A stretch of DNA of 64,000 nucleotides from Dendrolimus kikuchii (GCA_019925095.2 CM034391.1:5794551-5858550); one strand, 5' to 3'. Numbered from the stretch's first letter, positions 22,003 to 34,159 are shown. Translations and numbers: made by a program. The notes: generated by a model not told the origin, from the sequence alone.

Positions 22003-22275
22003 TTATCCGTGTAGGTCTGTCCTAAGACGCGACAAAACAACCCACAGCCAGGTGCTAAGGTATTTTCCTGTCTGGATAGTTACCATCCCTGGTCTAGAGT
22101 ATGCCTCCATAGCAACATTGAGTTGTGTTCCGGCATTAGTAGACCCATTCCAGTCTCCCTTTAAAGAGCGGCTGCACATTGGTAGCAGTTTTGGTGCTAC
22201 AATGTCCATATGTGATGCTAACCGCTTTCCATCAGGTGGGTAGTCTGCCTGTCTGCTGAACTCATAAAAAAAACA
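22003..22275 (+). mobile_element. SINE-like retroposon (family A), internal deletion
   Basis: Head TTTTATCCGTGTAGG joins directly to CTGTCCTAAGACGCGAC, so the GC-rich block is missing. The remainder matches to CTGCTGAACTCATAAAAAAAA. Confidence 0.8.
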
Positions 22276-22734
22276 CATGAAATAAGCCTTGAGGTGTTGC
22301 TCTATAATATTGAATCCAAAAATACTTCTTGCCTATATTTTATTACTCGCTAGTTTGACATGTTGTTACTCTACAATACGGTTCTAAGACTTTACTAAGC
22401 CGAATTTGTATACATATGCATGTACAATTTCTATCTCGGTTGCGTGTAAACAATAGTAGTTTGCGTTTACGACTTCCACACGAAAATCGGGGAACTATGT
22501 TTACATAGTACACAACGATTCTATATTTATTTTGTACTGAATAAAGATTTGCTTGTGAATATAAGATCAGAACTCATAAAGATAAAACGTACTGTTTTTA
22601 TGAAGAGATCGTTTAAAAATATGTTAAACAAACTTGCTTGTAGTAAAAGAGAGTCATTTTGTCATTTTAGTAATAACGAAAACCTTGTAATATTGTGTCT
22701 CTTCACCACCATCTTTCTAAAGACACGACTATTT

Positions 22735-23250
22735 TTAACCGACTTCAAAAACGAGGAGGTTCTCAACTTGATTGGTATTTTTTTTAATGTATGTACATCG
22801 ATTACTCAGAGATTTATGATCAGATTTACGTGATTCATTTTTAGTTTGATTTTTTTTTATTGCAGGAGATCAGCAGACAAGCAGACGGCCCACTGGATGG
22901 AAAGCGGTTACCATCGCCTATGGACATTTGCAACAGCAAAGTTGCTACAAATGCGCTGCTGCTCTCTTAAGTGAGTCTGGAACGTGGTCGCTAATGCCGG
23001 AACACAACTCAAAGTTGTTATGGCGGCATGCTATAGACCAGGGGTGGTAGCCATCCAGTCGGGCAAATGCCCTAACACCTGGCAAAATTGATGCGGAATA
23101 GTTGCCATTTGGTCCCTTAAAAATTTAACAAAGTTTGGCCCAGTAGTTTTCATTTTATGAAAATTTTCCGTTCGCGTTTCTTGGGATCTATATTTTTTAA
23201 AGCGTGTGGCACCTTTCGTAGGCCTAGCCATAACTAGACTCTAAAAAGTA
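22735..23250 (+). repeat. GACTTC repeat split by a SINE
   Basis: 'ttttaaccgacttcaaaaac', 'gaggaggttctcaacttgat' and 'gtacatcgattactcagaga' lie left of the SINE at 22853-23092. 'gcggaatagttgccatttgg', 'tttggcccagtagttttcat' and 'gcgtgtggcacctttcgtag' lie right of it. The same parts are contiguous at 29280-29485, proving the insertion. Confidence 0.75.
22853..23092 (-). mobile_element. SINE-like retroposon (family A), head-truncated
   Basis: Runs from the T-rich tail (TTTTTTTTATTGCAGGAGAT) to GGGCAAATGCCCTAACACCTGG and lacks the head. Inserted into the GACTTC repeat. Confidence 0.85.
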
Positions 23251-23255
23251 ACAAA

Positions 23256-23615
23256 TAAAAAAAACTTCGTTTAAAAAAACCGACTTCAAAAAGTATAAAA
23301 TAACGTAATAAAGATTTTTGAGTAAGAATTTATTCAGTTAATTCAAAAAAGGCAAAATAATATAAAAAAATTCTACACCTTGAAGTCGGTGCAAAGTAAA
23401 CCATAAAAATTCCAATATTTTGCAACATTTTGTTGTTACAACAGTGTATATGATAATTTTTATGGTTTGCTCGGCACCGACTTCAAGGTGTACAAAATTT
23501 TATATTATTTTGTCTTTTAATAAACCAAATAAATTCTTAGTCAAAAACCTTTATTACGTTATTTTATACTTTTTAGTTTTTGAAATCGGTTTTTTTAAAC
23601 GAAATTTTTTTTAAT
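23256..23615. mobile_element. Fold-back element with ~165 bp arms
   Basis: Left arm: 'cttcgtttaaaaaaaccgac', 'agtataaaataacgtaataa', 'caccttgaagtcggtgc'. Right arm: the reverse complements 'gcaccgacttcaaggtg', 'ttattacgttattttatact', 'ggtttttttaaacgaa'. Arms meet near 23430-23445. The end motif is that of the GACTTC repeat on its left, so it may be the inverted-arm form of that family. Confidence 0.75.
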
Positions 23616-23899
23616 AAAAAATTACTAACTCTATTTTATTGAAATGTGGGTATTTAAGGGATGGTATAGGGGGGACGAGATAAAGAGGATGTGATAGCGG
23701 AATGGTCCCCAAACTATTATGTCTCGTAAACCCATAGTAATATTGTATAGAATTAGGTAAATATGGGAGAGATAAAGATGCGATAATTGATTTTAGAGCC
23801 TGAGGAGAATCGAGAATCCTTCACGAGTCCGTTGAACGCTGGAAGAGACTGCACATGCCTGGTTTTGGTGACTCTACCAAGTCAATAGCTCACGGTCTT

Positions 23900-24121
23900 T
23901 CTTTATTTTTATTGCATGGGTACAGCAGACAGGCAGATGGGCCACTTGATGGAAAGCGGTTACCATCTATGGACATGTGCAACATCAAAAGTGCTACCAA
24001 TGTGCTGCCGCTCTCTAAAGGGAGGCTGAATTTGACCACTAAGGAACATAACTCAAGGTTATTATGGTGGCATACTCTAGACCAGGGGTGTTAACAACCC
24101 AGACAGGCAAATACTCTACCA
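23900..24121 (-). mobile_element. SINE-like retroposon (family A), head-truncated
   Basis: From TTTATTTTTATTGCATGGGT through CAGGCAGATGGGCCACTTG to AGACAGGCAAATACTCTACC. Same order as the other minus-strand copies. Confidence 0.82.
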
Positions 24122-24124
24122 TCT

Positions 24125-24846
24125 GACTATATAGCCAAATTACAAAAATAAAGGTCGTTGGTCATCTTAATGAAACCCATGTGTGGATAGTTAACCATTT
24201 AGAAGGCATAGAAAGTTCTAGTACTTATTAAGCTACGAATGAAATTATTATGGCGGTTCTTTTAATCACGTTATCAACTTCATTTTATTGCGTTATCCTT
24301 TGCTTCAAGTACTTATTGCTGTTATCGTAATTGAAATTATTTTATTAATAAATAATTTCAATTATTAAATATTAAAAATAGCTCTTTAGGATTCCGTAGC
24401 CATTTGTTGACGATAATAGTCATGTCCGTCGATCTATACGTTTTTCTATGATGTTACAGTCATTTTTTTCAGAATATTTTATATGAGTTTAACTTAACAG
24501 AAATCGTGAAAAAATAGATTAGAGCTGGTCGCCATACATATTTAAAAAAATTCACAGTACAGTCGTGTGTCGTTACTCTTAAAAATTTAACATTTTATCT
24601 TAATGACTTTCTTGACGGTGAACAGTTAGAGCCCTAAGCCGAAAAAATGTGTGTCCCCCTGTACCTTTTAAACTTAGAAATCAAAAATTCTCACTGCAAA
24701 TCATGGTTATAGAGCTACAAAGGTACTTCCCCTTAAATATCAATAGCACCCGGCGAAGCGGTGTACATAGAATAGGAAGTAGAATTAATTATTTATTGTA
24801 CACAGAATAGTTACAGATTATAAACCTAGAAAATAGTAGTAGTAGT
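24125..24846. other. AT-rich stretch, nothing recognised
   Basis: No gene or repeat supported. Confidence 0.45.
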
Positions 24847-25145
24847 TATCCGTGCAGGAACGGAGACAGAATACAATTTCCTGCGACCGGGCGTCCTGTC
24901 GTAAGAGGCGACAAAACAACCCACAGCCAGGTGGTAGGCCATTTGCCGGACTGGGTGGCTACCACCCCTGGTCTAGAGTATGCCACCATAATAACCTTGA
25001 GTTGTGTTCCGGCATTAGTGAACAGGTTCCTGTCTTCCTTAAGAGAGCTGCAACGCATTTGTAGCGCCTTTGGTGTTGCAAATGTCCATAGGCGATAGTA
25101 ACCGCTTTCCATCAAGTGGGCCGTCTACCTGTCTGCTGAACTCTT
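24847..25145 (+). mobile_element. SINE-like retroposon (family A), full length
   Basis: ATCCGTGCAGGAACGGAGAC head to CTGTCTGCTGAACTCTTG; the A tail is short or eroded. Third of three copies within 2.3 kb. Confidence 0.87.
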
Positions 25146-25610
25146 GTTATATATATTGATGCAAAGGGGAGCTTAGCCTTAAAAAAAGTTTTATTCCAGC
25201 AAAACTGGGTCTGGCGAGAGGAGAAAAACATGAGGCAGAATTATGTACACTAAAGTTTATTTGTATAAATATAAGTATGTAAGTACTTATACGTATATGT
25301 ATGACGTGCAATAACTGTTCTCCAGTGAAACAGAATAGTTTGAATAAAAACATTAGATTTTCAATTTGAAAATGTTTTAGAGCTATACATAGTTATAATT
25401 ATCTGGTTACGAATTAGATATATGTAGCCTCACTGTGTGACATACACAAAAAAGGAAGCCTTAAAAATTGCCTACTTCACAATCTTCAGCGACTGCTATA
25501 GTGCGTTAAATTTAGCTCTATATTCGTGACCCAGAACTGCCTAATATATATTCTCAATTAAATGATATTTAGGTCTTCGTTTTGGATTTTATTAGCTGTT
25601 ATCATAACAA
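25146..25610. other. AT-rich stretch, nothing recognised
   Basis: No gene or repeat supported. Confidence 0.4.
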
Positions 25611-25804
25611 CTACTTGAAGTTCATTAAACACTTCATAAATATGAAGATAAGCTTCGAAATAAAGTTGTCTCTGCTTTCATAATATAATGAAAAAGTGTA
25701 TTTGATTTTTGAAATAATCTTTTGTAAAAAGCTCATCATCAGCCTTTTAGATTTATCCTTTGTTATCTTCGTTCCTAGCTTATCAAATAATAATAATAAA
25801 TTAC

Positions 25805-25928
25805 TAGTTTCATCTGTTCTCTCTACACGTCTAAACCATTTTAACATTTCTTTCTCAACTCTTATTATTACATCTTCTTTCAGTCCACGTTCCCTTATCA
25901 CACTGTTGCTTGTCATATCATTTAACAA
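25805..25928 (-). pseudogene. LINE RT C-terminal scrap
   Basis: Minus strand MLNDMTSNSVIRERGLKEDV then EKEMLKWFRRVERTDE resembles the 'KGMLRWFGHVERM' motif of RTE-type LINE C-termini. Only this short stretch is recognisable. Confidence 0.5.
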
Positions 25929-25977
25929 TTAGCATTATATTATGAAGATTATATCAAATAAGCAGTAATTAGAAGTG

Positions 25978-26105
25978 GTTCCTATATGTTACTATTCATT
26001 CACATGCCCTACCATCGGTTGAATTTTAACATCTTATGAGCTTATGTAAATTTTAACAGATAGATAGATAGAAATGTAAATAAACGGTCAGTAAGATATA
26101 GGACA
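25978..26105 (+). mobile_element. MITE family G, partial
   Basis: 'cctatatgttactattcatt', 'ccctaccatcggttgaattt' and 'cggtcagtaagatatagg' match 63803-63971; the interior carries a short (GATA)n run. Confidence 0.65.
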
Positions 26106-26639
26106 TAAGACAAATGAATGGATAGTAATGATGATATTAGACGGATGAACTAAATTAAATCAATTTGGTTGAATGGCACGGACCTTAAAGGGCATGACAG
26201 TATTCAATAATATTAAACGATTCAAGTGTGCTTATATTAATCACTTTGGTGGATTCATCGAAATTGAAACACAAATGAACCGTCTAATATATAATTAACT
26301 AGAGTTTACCCCGCGGCTCCGCCGCGCGTCAAACTCTAGTGCATACCTCTGGTTTTAAGAGCAGGCGTTAATACAGGATATATTGTATTGTATTTTTATG
26401 TTGGTGCTATTTGCTCTCGGAAGATTTACTTCATTTTATATCGCAAACTATCACATCTACCGGGATGAATAGTATCTATGTCCATTTTCGGTATTCAGAC
26501 AGACAGATCGAGTGAAAGTCGCATTTTTTTAAAGATTATGAATTTTTATATCTATAAACTTGATAAATTATTGGTCCCCCATACAAACTTTAATACCCTA
26601 TTTCAACCCGTTCTAGTTTTATTTATATAACTAAATATT

Positions 26640-27245
26640 GTTTAAACTACACAAACGACCAAAACTACCAAACGTATTAAAACTGCCGAAACTACGAAAT
26701 CTACCAACCAAAACTACCAAATCCACCAACCAAATCTACCACAACTACCTAAACTACCACAATTACCCAATCTACCAATCAAAACTACCACAACCACAAA
26801 AACCACCACAACTAACAAAACTACCACAACTATCAAAACTACCACAAATACCAAAACTACCACAACTACCAAAATTACCACCACTACCAAAACTACCACA
26901 ACTACCAAAACGAACACAACTACCAAAATAACCTAATCTACCAACCAAAACTACCATAACTACCAAATCTACAAACCAAAACTATAACAACTACCAATAC
27001 TACCCCTACTACCGAAACTACCACAACTACCGAAACTTCCAAATCTATAAACCAAAACTACCAAATCTACCGAAACTACCAAATCTACAAAACAAAACTA
27101 CCACAACTACCAAAACAATCGAAACTATCAAAATACCAGCATAAACTACCGAAAATAGCAAATCTACCAACCAAATCTACCACAACTACCAAATCTGTCA
27201 AACAAAACTACCAAAACGACCAAATTGATCAAAATAAACAAAACG
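26640..27245 (+). repeat. CTACCA-rich degenerate tandem array
   Basis: About 600 bp built from CTACCA/CTACCAAAA/CTACCACAA units in irregular order. The plus strand has very little G. Frames read as LPKLPQLPK-type repeats on plus and VVVVLVV-type on minus; these are by-products. The unit order is variable, as expected for a rapidly slipping array. Confidence 0.93.
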
Positions 27246-27562
27246 ACTAAAATAGCAAAAAACAAATAAAAAACCTATCCTAGTTTCCGGGATAAACTTT
27301 ACATAAATCTATCCCAGTATCCGGGATGAAAAGTATCCCTTGGCCACCCTCGGTATTCAAATTACATATGTACCGAGTATCAGCCAAATCGGTCCAATAG
27401 TCTTTCCATAAAAGGATAACAAACAGAGAGACAAATATACTTTTATCCCGGAAACTATCCCATTTTCCGGGATAAAAAGTATCCTATGTTCATTCTCGGC
27501 ATCGAAAATATATATATACTGAGTTTCAGCCAAATCGGTCCAGTAGTTTTTACGTGAAAACG

Positions 27563-27594
27563 GAACAGACAGACAGACAGACAGACAGACAGAG
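27563..27594 (+). repeat. CAGA microsatellite
   Basis: Seven or so CAGA/GACA units near the end of the Helitron-like repeat. Confidence 0.9.
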
Positions 27595-27627
27595 TTACTT
27601 TCGCATTTATAATATTAATAGGGATTC

Positions 27628-27720
27628 TGTGGTTGAGCGGGCTAAGCCTTTGCCCACTTGCCTTACTGCAACGCAGAGGCTCCGGGTCACTAATTTGAGC
27701 CACACTACATTTAGATTAAA
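27628..27720 (+). repeat. tRNA-like SINE head
   Basis: CTGTGGTTGAGCGGGCTAAG then CTTACTGCAACGCAGAGGCT; the B-box region is rearranged (CCGGGTCACTAATTTGAG). Same head as 49172-49260. Confidence 0.65.
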
Positions 27721-27779
27721 TTCTCGAAGAAGTTTCCGTCGTGGTCATCCCCACGCAAATTTTGTACAAGTATAAGTCA

Positions 27780-28150
27780 TTCTTAGGGTCCGTGGTCTTC
27801 AATGACAACCAAATACCTACTGCAAATTAATTATATTCTAAAATATGTTTCGACTTGATAAACATTTTGGTGCGGTTCGCTGAATGAACAATTTATGCAT
27901 ACTCAACTCGACTGTGAAAAGTTAAGCGTGGATAAATGTAGTTTGTTGTTAACCAACAATATTAAATTATCTTTTGATAAGAATTTATGATTTATAGTCG
28001 CTCAGCAGACTTGAGAGGTTGTTATTTTAAGTGTTTCTTTTGCAGAAAGAATTAAATATGAAGTTATCCGTAAGAAAACCGAGCTATTCGAAACAACTCG
28101 CAGCCAATTTAACTCAGTAACTTTAGTCAGTTAACTTGACTACGAGCCGG
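27780..28150. other. AT-rich stretch, nothing recognised
   Basis: No gene or repeat supported. Confidence 0.4.
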
Positions 28151-28157
28151 TTACGTC

Positions 28158-28297
28158 AGTTCACTGATGCCGGAACACAACTCGAAGTTGTTATAGCGGC
28201 ATACTTTAGACCAGGGGTGGTAGATTGTGTTGTTGCCTCTTACAACAGGCCGTCCGGCCGCAGGAATTAGTATTCTTTTCCACTCCTACACGGATAG
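28158..28297 (-). mobile_element. SINE-like retroposon (family A), partial
   Basis: Holds the head half (CCTACACGGATA at right) and the segment GATGCCGGAACACAACTCG; the tail is missing and part of the middle is deleted. Confidence 0.78.
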
Positions 28298-28329
28298 GTC
28301 TACTGTACTATTATATAAACAACAAAAAT

Positions 28330-28575
28330 ATCTGTGCAATAACGGAGAAATAACACTGATTCTTGCGGCCGGGTGACTTATCGTAAGTGCAAGAAAGAAA
28401 CCCACAGCCAGGTTCTAGAGCACTTTCTGTCACGTTTCTGTGTTTGGATGACTACCATCTCTGGACTAAAGTATGTCGCAATATCAAGCACGAGTTATAT
28501 TCCGGCTTTAGTGGCCAGGTCCTAATCTGGTGTAACAAAGGGGACGATACTGTATTCCAGCAATAAAAAAAGAAA
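28330..28575 (+). mobile_element. SINE-like retroposon (family A), diverged
   Basis: ATCTGTGCAATAACGGAGAA head, CTTGCGGCCGGGTGACTTAT, ending TCCAGCAATAAAAAAAG. Lies head to head with the minus-strand copy only ~30 bp to its left. Confidence 0.75.
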
Positions 28576-28924
28576 ATCACATCTCCGCATGATTTATTGC
28601 GCCTGTATACAATATACCTATATAAGCATATTAAAACTATAACCCTTTATCTCTGGGATATATTCGTTCCAGCGCTGCCTGGCGATTTAATGCCGAGGCG
28701 TTATTTTAATCGCCACGTATTTTGTCAGTTTACGTGAAACGTGACAATACCGCAATGTTATTAGGCTTTATCACAGATATACATCGGTGAGTATCATTTG
28801 TATAAAAGCTTTTAATTGTGTTGTTAAATTTCAGTCTAATTTCTGATGCTCATCAGTTCATAGTATTAGAATCAATCAAGATTTATTTTTACAAACCTTT
28901 CATTTAAATTTTACATTTATATAT

Positions 28925-29010
28925 AACTAGGATTTGCCCGCGACTTCGTCCACGCTTAACAGGTAATGTAGATTACAGTTATTTTGTCAGTATTTAAATT
29001 AGGCTATATT
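28925..29010 (+). repeat. Helitron-like or MITE end fragment
   Basis: 'aactaggatttgcccgcgac' and 'aacaggtaatgtagattaca' match 14150-14250. Confidence 0.5.
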
Positions 29011-29279
29011 CAACAGAGCAACGGAATTATTAGTATGAATACTTTCTGGAAATTTGTATTTTTGTAAAAAAAAACACTCTTATTTATTTAAATCAAAATA
29101 TGAAGTGGAAGGTAGTAGAACCAGACATAAAGAGAAACTATGTTTCCCATTAATTAAATTATCAATATTTAAGAAAAACGCCATATTGTATGGCAATAAC
29201 AATATTTAATAAATAACCCACTAATATTAGCGAGCTACCACTTAAACGGTTCAAACCCTACGAGAATATGACAACTTTT

Positions 29280-29490
29280 TTTAACCGACTTCCAAAAGGA
29301 GGAGGTTCTCAACTTGATTGGTATTTGTTTTATGTATGTACACCGATTACTCTGAGATTTATGATCCGTGATTCTTCTTTAGTTTGACGCGAAATAGTTG
29401 CCATTTGGTCCCCTAAAAATTTAACATAGATTGGCCCAGTAGTTTTTATTTTATGAACTTTTTTAAAGGCGCGCGGCACCTTTTACTTAA
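29280..29490 (+). repeat. GACTTC repeat, uninterrupted copy
   Basis: 'ttaaccgacttccaaaagga', 'ggaggttctcaacttgattg', 'gaaatagttgccatttggtc', 'ggcccagtagtttttatttt'. It gives the ancestral arrangement of the SINE-split copy at 22735-23250. Confidence 0.7.
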
Positions 29491-29689
29491 TAGATTAACT
29501 ATAGCTTAGACCAATATATTAATGGTATTACAATAAAATAAAAAAATGACATTAAAATGTTTAAATTTAATACTTTAACATGTTTTATTCATTTAAAAAA
29601 TCTTTTATTTATTTATTTGACATGTATATTTACTGAAATTAATTTGGAAACATTAGTGATTGAATGATTAATTGAATATACATGACTTC

Positions 29690-30175
29690 CGAATATTCCC
29701 GTAAAAACTCGAGATAAGTATTGTTACTAAAGGCATACATTAACTATATCTGTTTTACTAAAGATGTCTAATAAACATAGTAACTGTCATATTAAGCGAG
29801 TCCTAATATCATGTGGTTTCGAAGTTAGAAAATCCCGGATAATATAAAAGTCCCGGATTATATTGCTTAAGTATCAATTGGATCCGAATCAGCTCATTTT
29901 TATGTACTACCCACTTTAAAACACTCCTGGAAGAATTAACACGGGATGCCCGGAATATAAAGTGTCGCACCACTTGAAAAAGGACTTAAGGTATCGTTCT
30001 AGTAAAATTTAAACCATTCCCGGAAAATTCCCGCGGTATTCCCGGAATACAAAGTACTGCAGCGTTTAAAAAAGAATTTAAGCTATCCTTTTAATGAAAA
30101 CTGGGTCGGAATTGGATTTTTAAATGCATTTTACAAACTCAAACCATTTACAGATATATTACCTACTTCTGAAAT
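29690..30175 (-). repeat. Repeat family X, reverse orientation, diverged
   Basis: Read on minus it has 'attccgggaataccgcggga', 'attttccgggaatggtttaa', resembling the 30866 and 40957 copies. Similarity is moderate. Confidence 0.4.
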
Positions 30176-30865
30176 CGTTACTTTTATTGCAAAAAATATT
30201 ATTAAAATTTTAGTATCTATTTTGTTATACAGATATACTTCAATTTTATTTATTGAAAATGTGTTAGTTTTGATTTGAAAGAAACCATTGTTATTAATTT
30301 TTTCAACGGAACTGTTTTGAATATAATTGAAATATATAAAATATACATTTCTTTCCTGTATCGATAAAGCGATTTTATTTAAGAAAAAACGATTCTGTAA
30401 TTCATAAATTGCAATGTCGACTAATTATTTGGATATGTATTGGCGGAATGCCAAGGTTCGGCCAAGGTGCAAAGGATTTACGGTTTTTAGGGTTCAGTGC
30501 AATTATAATTTTAGTGGCTTGTAATTGAAAGTGAAGTTTATAATCCGTCCGCATAATGATGCAGCTTCATCTGTGATAATGTTACAGATATAGGCCTGAC
30601 GGGTCGTTGCAATAATAAACTACCCGTTCATTATCAAAGTATGTAATTTTGTATATGATATTTACATAGCCGAACGTATCAGTATAAAATATATATTCGG
30701 ATTTAAAGAGATTAAATTCTGTACATTTTCGTGACTAATTTTCCTTGTGTCTAATGTGACATCACAGTTGTCAATTATCAAACATTTAATCTTGCCTGCC
30801 AGGCAGTAGGCGAACAGGTTTGTTTCGCCACAGGCCGTTTCACACAGATAGGGCACTATATAAAC
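30176..30865. other. AT-rich stretch, nothing recognised
   Basis: No gene supported; 'cttcatctgtgataatgtta' near 30568 weakly resembles the 54720-54780 repeat in reverse. Confidence 0.4.
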
Positions 30866-31312
30866 GATGGAGAACACGATGCATTTTTTTAGATTTCTTG
30901 TCTGTTTGTTCGGGACTCATGTAAAAACTACTGCGGCGATTTCGATGCGGTTTTTTCTGATCGACAGCAAGTTTTTAGACTTAAAATCTGCGGTACTTTT
31001 ATCCTGGGACTTTCGCGGGAGTTTTTCTGGGAATGATTTAAAATGGTCAGATTAAAAAAAATCGAATTCCAATGTGATGTTTTCACTGATCTATAACGAA
31101 TTTTATGTAATAAAATGTGTGATATTTTTTATCCTGGGAATTCCGGGAGAATTTTCCCCGCAGCAGTAGTTGTTCGGATGCATAAAAATTAGCTTATTCC
31201 GACATAGTTTTCACTAAAACGTTAGTTTAGATTCGTTTTTTAAATGCTGCGATACTTTGCATCCCGGGAATCTCGCGGGAACTTCAAGTGTAGACGAATT
31301 CGCGGACATACC
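30866..31312 (+). repeat. Repeat family X, Helitron-like
   Basis: 'cgatggagaacacgatgcat', 'gatttcgatgcggttttttc', 'gatcgacagcaagtttttag', 'acttaaaatctgcggtactt', 'cccgggaatctcgcgggaac', ending 'gcggacataccctagtttc'. The 40957-41420 copy ends GCGGGCATATGCTAG, a CTAG terminus compatible with Helitrons. No Rep/helicase coding. Confidence 0.6.
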
Positions 31313-31606
31313 CTAGTTTCAAATATAATTATAGCTGGAACCCTCCCTACTTGCACACGTTGTATACTTGTCCTACACAACAGCTGACATGACAAAATTT
31401 ATTATCAGTTAAAATCCAGTCCAATTTAAAGTTCAAGTCTAGACTTTTATAAGATCGACGTAAAAAGTATTTTTATCGTTAAGGTCATTAATTAGGTCAA
31501 AAAACATTCCCATTTATGTTCATGATTTCTTTAATGAACGAAAAAACCATAATAAATTATTGGCCGGAAACTTGGATAAATGGAGAGGTCTTGATATTTA
31601 TTATTA

Positions 31607-32065
31607 AGGCGCTCTTACACGGGCAAGTTTTTGAACAATTATTGCTTGGCAACAGTAATGGATCAATCTGTATCAATTGTAATAAAAGGCGGCTATTGTT
31701 TCGGGGATATTGCTTGTAATTGCTCCATATATGCCACAATTCTCAACGTCGCTGTATGAGTTGTCGAATATCCAATCGATTTGGAAATTTTTAGGCAATT
31801 TTATTTCTATTTCGTTTGTACGTATTACTACATACTTTTTGCATAATTCTCATTTTCGCGAGCGGAACAGGCCGGCAGCGGGCGCGGGGGGAGTGGTGTT
31901 TAATTTTTTAAGTTGCTTCATATTGCATGGTATTGTGTGACCGTATCTCAGCAATAGCTTGCTACATATTGCTATCCCTATAAATTGTTTGATGTATTCG
32001 TGACGTCATAGTTGACGAGAATTGACCGGGATTGAGCAATTTTAGTTGCTCGTGTAAGAGCACCT
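31607..32065. mobile_element. Harbinger-like MITE family T, complete
   Basis: 459 bp with inverted ends (AGGCGCTCTTACACGGGCAA and TTGCTCGTGTAAGAGCACCT) and TTA on both sides (31604-31606; 32066-32068), a 3-bp TWA duplication. No transposase. A head-to-head double copy is at 58790-59436. Confidence 0.82.
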
Positions 32066-32460
32066 TTAAGATAATTGTCTGCAGTAGATTTATGACTCAA
32101 TCAAGTACATGACACATGTGACAATAAAATTAAAAATATAAATTGTAAAATTATTTTTATTATTCTACTTTCAAAATACCGTGATAAATATAATCTTAAT
32201 AGCTATTTTAACAATAAATGCGCTATTTGACTGCTAGTTATGTAGTCATAACCGTCTATTCTCGTATAAAATCTAGGGGCTTCGGTATTTTGTAAGATGT
32301 AAAAAAGTATGTCAATTGACTGTCAAGTACCCTATTGCAGAGGTGATAAAAACGCACAAACGACCAACATAAAGTATTTATAACCAAACCGGACCGAAGT
32401 ACTCACAAATCAATGGGTGCTTGATATCAATGTATATAGCTTGTATATACAAATGAAATA

Positions 32461-32927
32461 CAGTGTAAACTCCATGTAACGTCACTCGATTTAACGACAA
32501 ACTCCCTTAAGCGTCGAAATCACTTGGCTTTGGTTGGTTTAGCTTGTCTTCCATATAGTGATACACTGTATATAGCAGTACCCACTCTCAATAACGACAA
32601 CAATTAAGTAATAAAAAATACGTTTACGTTTTAAGTAGCCAAAATTAGTAAAAACTGCGCAGCGTAATAAACTCGATTGTCGGCTTCATGCATATCGAAA
32701 TTTCTAAGAAATTCCCAAATACAACATTTCTAAGTACTTCCTTTATTACCAAGATGCCGTAATGTCGCAAGATATGAATAAAATAAGTAAAAAAAAATAC
32801 AACTAAATTACTGGTCCAGCAAAAGACGTCAAACAAAAATAACAGACTTATCTCCATTTAACGACAACTCTCTATAACGCAATAAAATTCACAGTCCCTT
32901 CAGTGTCGTTATATCGAGTTTATACTG
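32461..32927. mobile_element. pogo/Tigger-type MITE
   Basis: 467 bp, starts CAGTGTAAACTCCATGTAAC and ends GTCGTTATATCGAGTTTATACTG. TA lies on both sides (32459-32460; 32928-32929). CAG...CTG ends with TA duplication and 'taacgacaac' subterminal repeats are characteristic of the pogo/Tigger branch of Tc1/mariner. No transposase frame survives. Confidence 0.8.
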
Positions 32928-32929
32928 TA

Positions 32930-33960
32930 TTTTTGATATTTTATATGAAAGACCCCTCACTTTTTTAAAACAAAATTATCTATACTTTAGTATATCTCCC
33001 AATTTTATTAACGCCTGTTTTGTATTCATTTAATTTTTTTATAGTTTAATACATTGTACGTTCAACTTGAATTTTTTACAGAAATATAAAGAATATTTAA
33101 AAATAATAAATAAATATATTTTAGTTCGGTCTGCTGTCAAGGCGTATTTTTTAGTTTTTTAAATCATTTTTTTTTATTATTGCTAAAGGTTTGGCCACTA
33201 TTTGGCTACGTCGCTTTAACAATTAGCAATCAACTATATTATATAAATAAGGTAGCGTGTGCAAGATGTAAAGTCTAATAAGGGCTCTGCAAAAAAATAA
33301 TTATTTTAATCAGGACATCAATTTAGCTTTAAAAAATAATTAACCTTTGCTTACTTTTCAACATACTATCTCATAGACCTAGTTTTATCAGAATAGACAA
33401 TATAAAAAAGGAGATTGGCAATTCAATCCTTCCCCTGGCTAAGTGTTGCTAAAAGGCTATTTCAACGCTCATTCGATGCTGGATTATTTAACGTTAAGGA
33501 GCGTTCATATACTAAAGAAATTCAAATTTCAAATTTATTTATTTACTTAAAAGATGGCACATGAGTTTGAGATGATATGATACAAGTATATGAGGCGTGC
33601 AAATTTTCTTTAAGATTATTAATAAAATACATAATTATTACAAAAAATACATTTATGTCTATTATATGATAATTTTTGAGAAAAAAGTCGTTTACGGAGT
33701 AAAAACATTTGTTCAACAGCCATTTGTGTAGTCTTTGTTTGAATATATTTCAATTTCTTCAATCGATTTGAAAAGAAAAATAAAAACGAATAAAAAGATA
33801 AAATATACATAAAATAAGTTCCTGACAAATCTTGTCTGTCAGGAAGAGGAGGATTACAAAAAAAAAGTATACTGGGACAAAAGTATGACAATCTCCAAGT
33901 AAAATACGTCGCTTTGAAAAATCCGAATTCCTGTTTGACTAAGAGCCGATTTCTCAATCC
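32930..33960. other. AT-rich stretch, nothing recognised
   Basis: No gene or repeat supported in about 1 kb. Confidence 0.45.
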
Positions 33961-33966
33961 TCAGTA

Positions 33967-34159
33967 AGGTTATTCACAAACGTCGAAAACATTTCCGTGT
34001 AATATCGGAAAGCTCCCGAACGAATCAATATACACAATCAAAAATGTATGTCCTACAGGATTTTTTAATTCCGTTTCACGTTCCGTCAAATTGCAAATTG
34101 ATTCGTTCGGGAAATTTCTGTTCTTATACGGAAACGTTTCTGATGTTTGTGAATAACCC
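33967..34159. mobile_element. MITE with ~60 bp inverted repeats, TA flanked
   Basis: AGGTTATTCACAAACG...and GTTTGTGAATAACCC are the tips; arms continue through 'ctcccgaacgaatcaat' and 'attgattcgttcgggaa'. TA at 33965-33966 and 34160-34161 suggests a Tc1/mariner-driven element of 193 bp. Confidence 0.82.

Larger units (their letters stand above)
26298..27625 (+). mobile_element. Lepidopteran Helitron-like repeat with expanded core
   Basis: Starts CTAGAGTTTACCCCGCGGCT. The right part has repeated 'atcccagtatccgggat' and 'agccaaatcggtccagtagt' blocks and ends with (CAGA)n and TTTCGCATTTATAATATTAA. This head and tail frame a widespread non-autonomous repeat type of Lepidoptera. The middle is replaced or expanded by a CTACCA array. 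The superfamily name is by resemblance. Confidence 0.55.

Noticed and set aside
26638..26966. Repeat protein with LPKLPQ-type units
   Set aside because: Arises from the degenerate CTACCA array; no start context, no neighbours, and the units are not codon-phased along the whole array.
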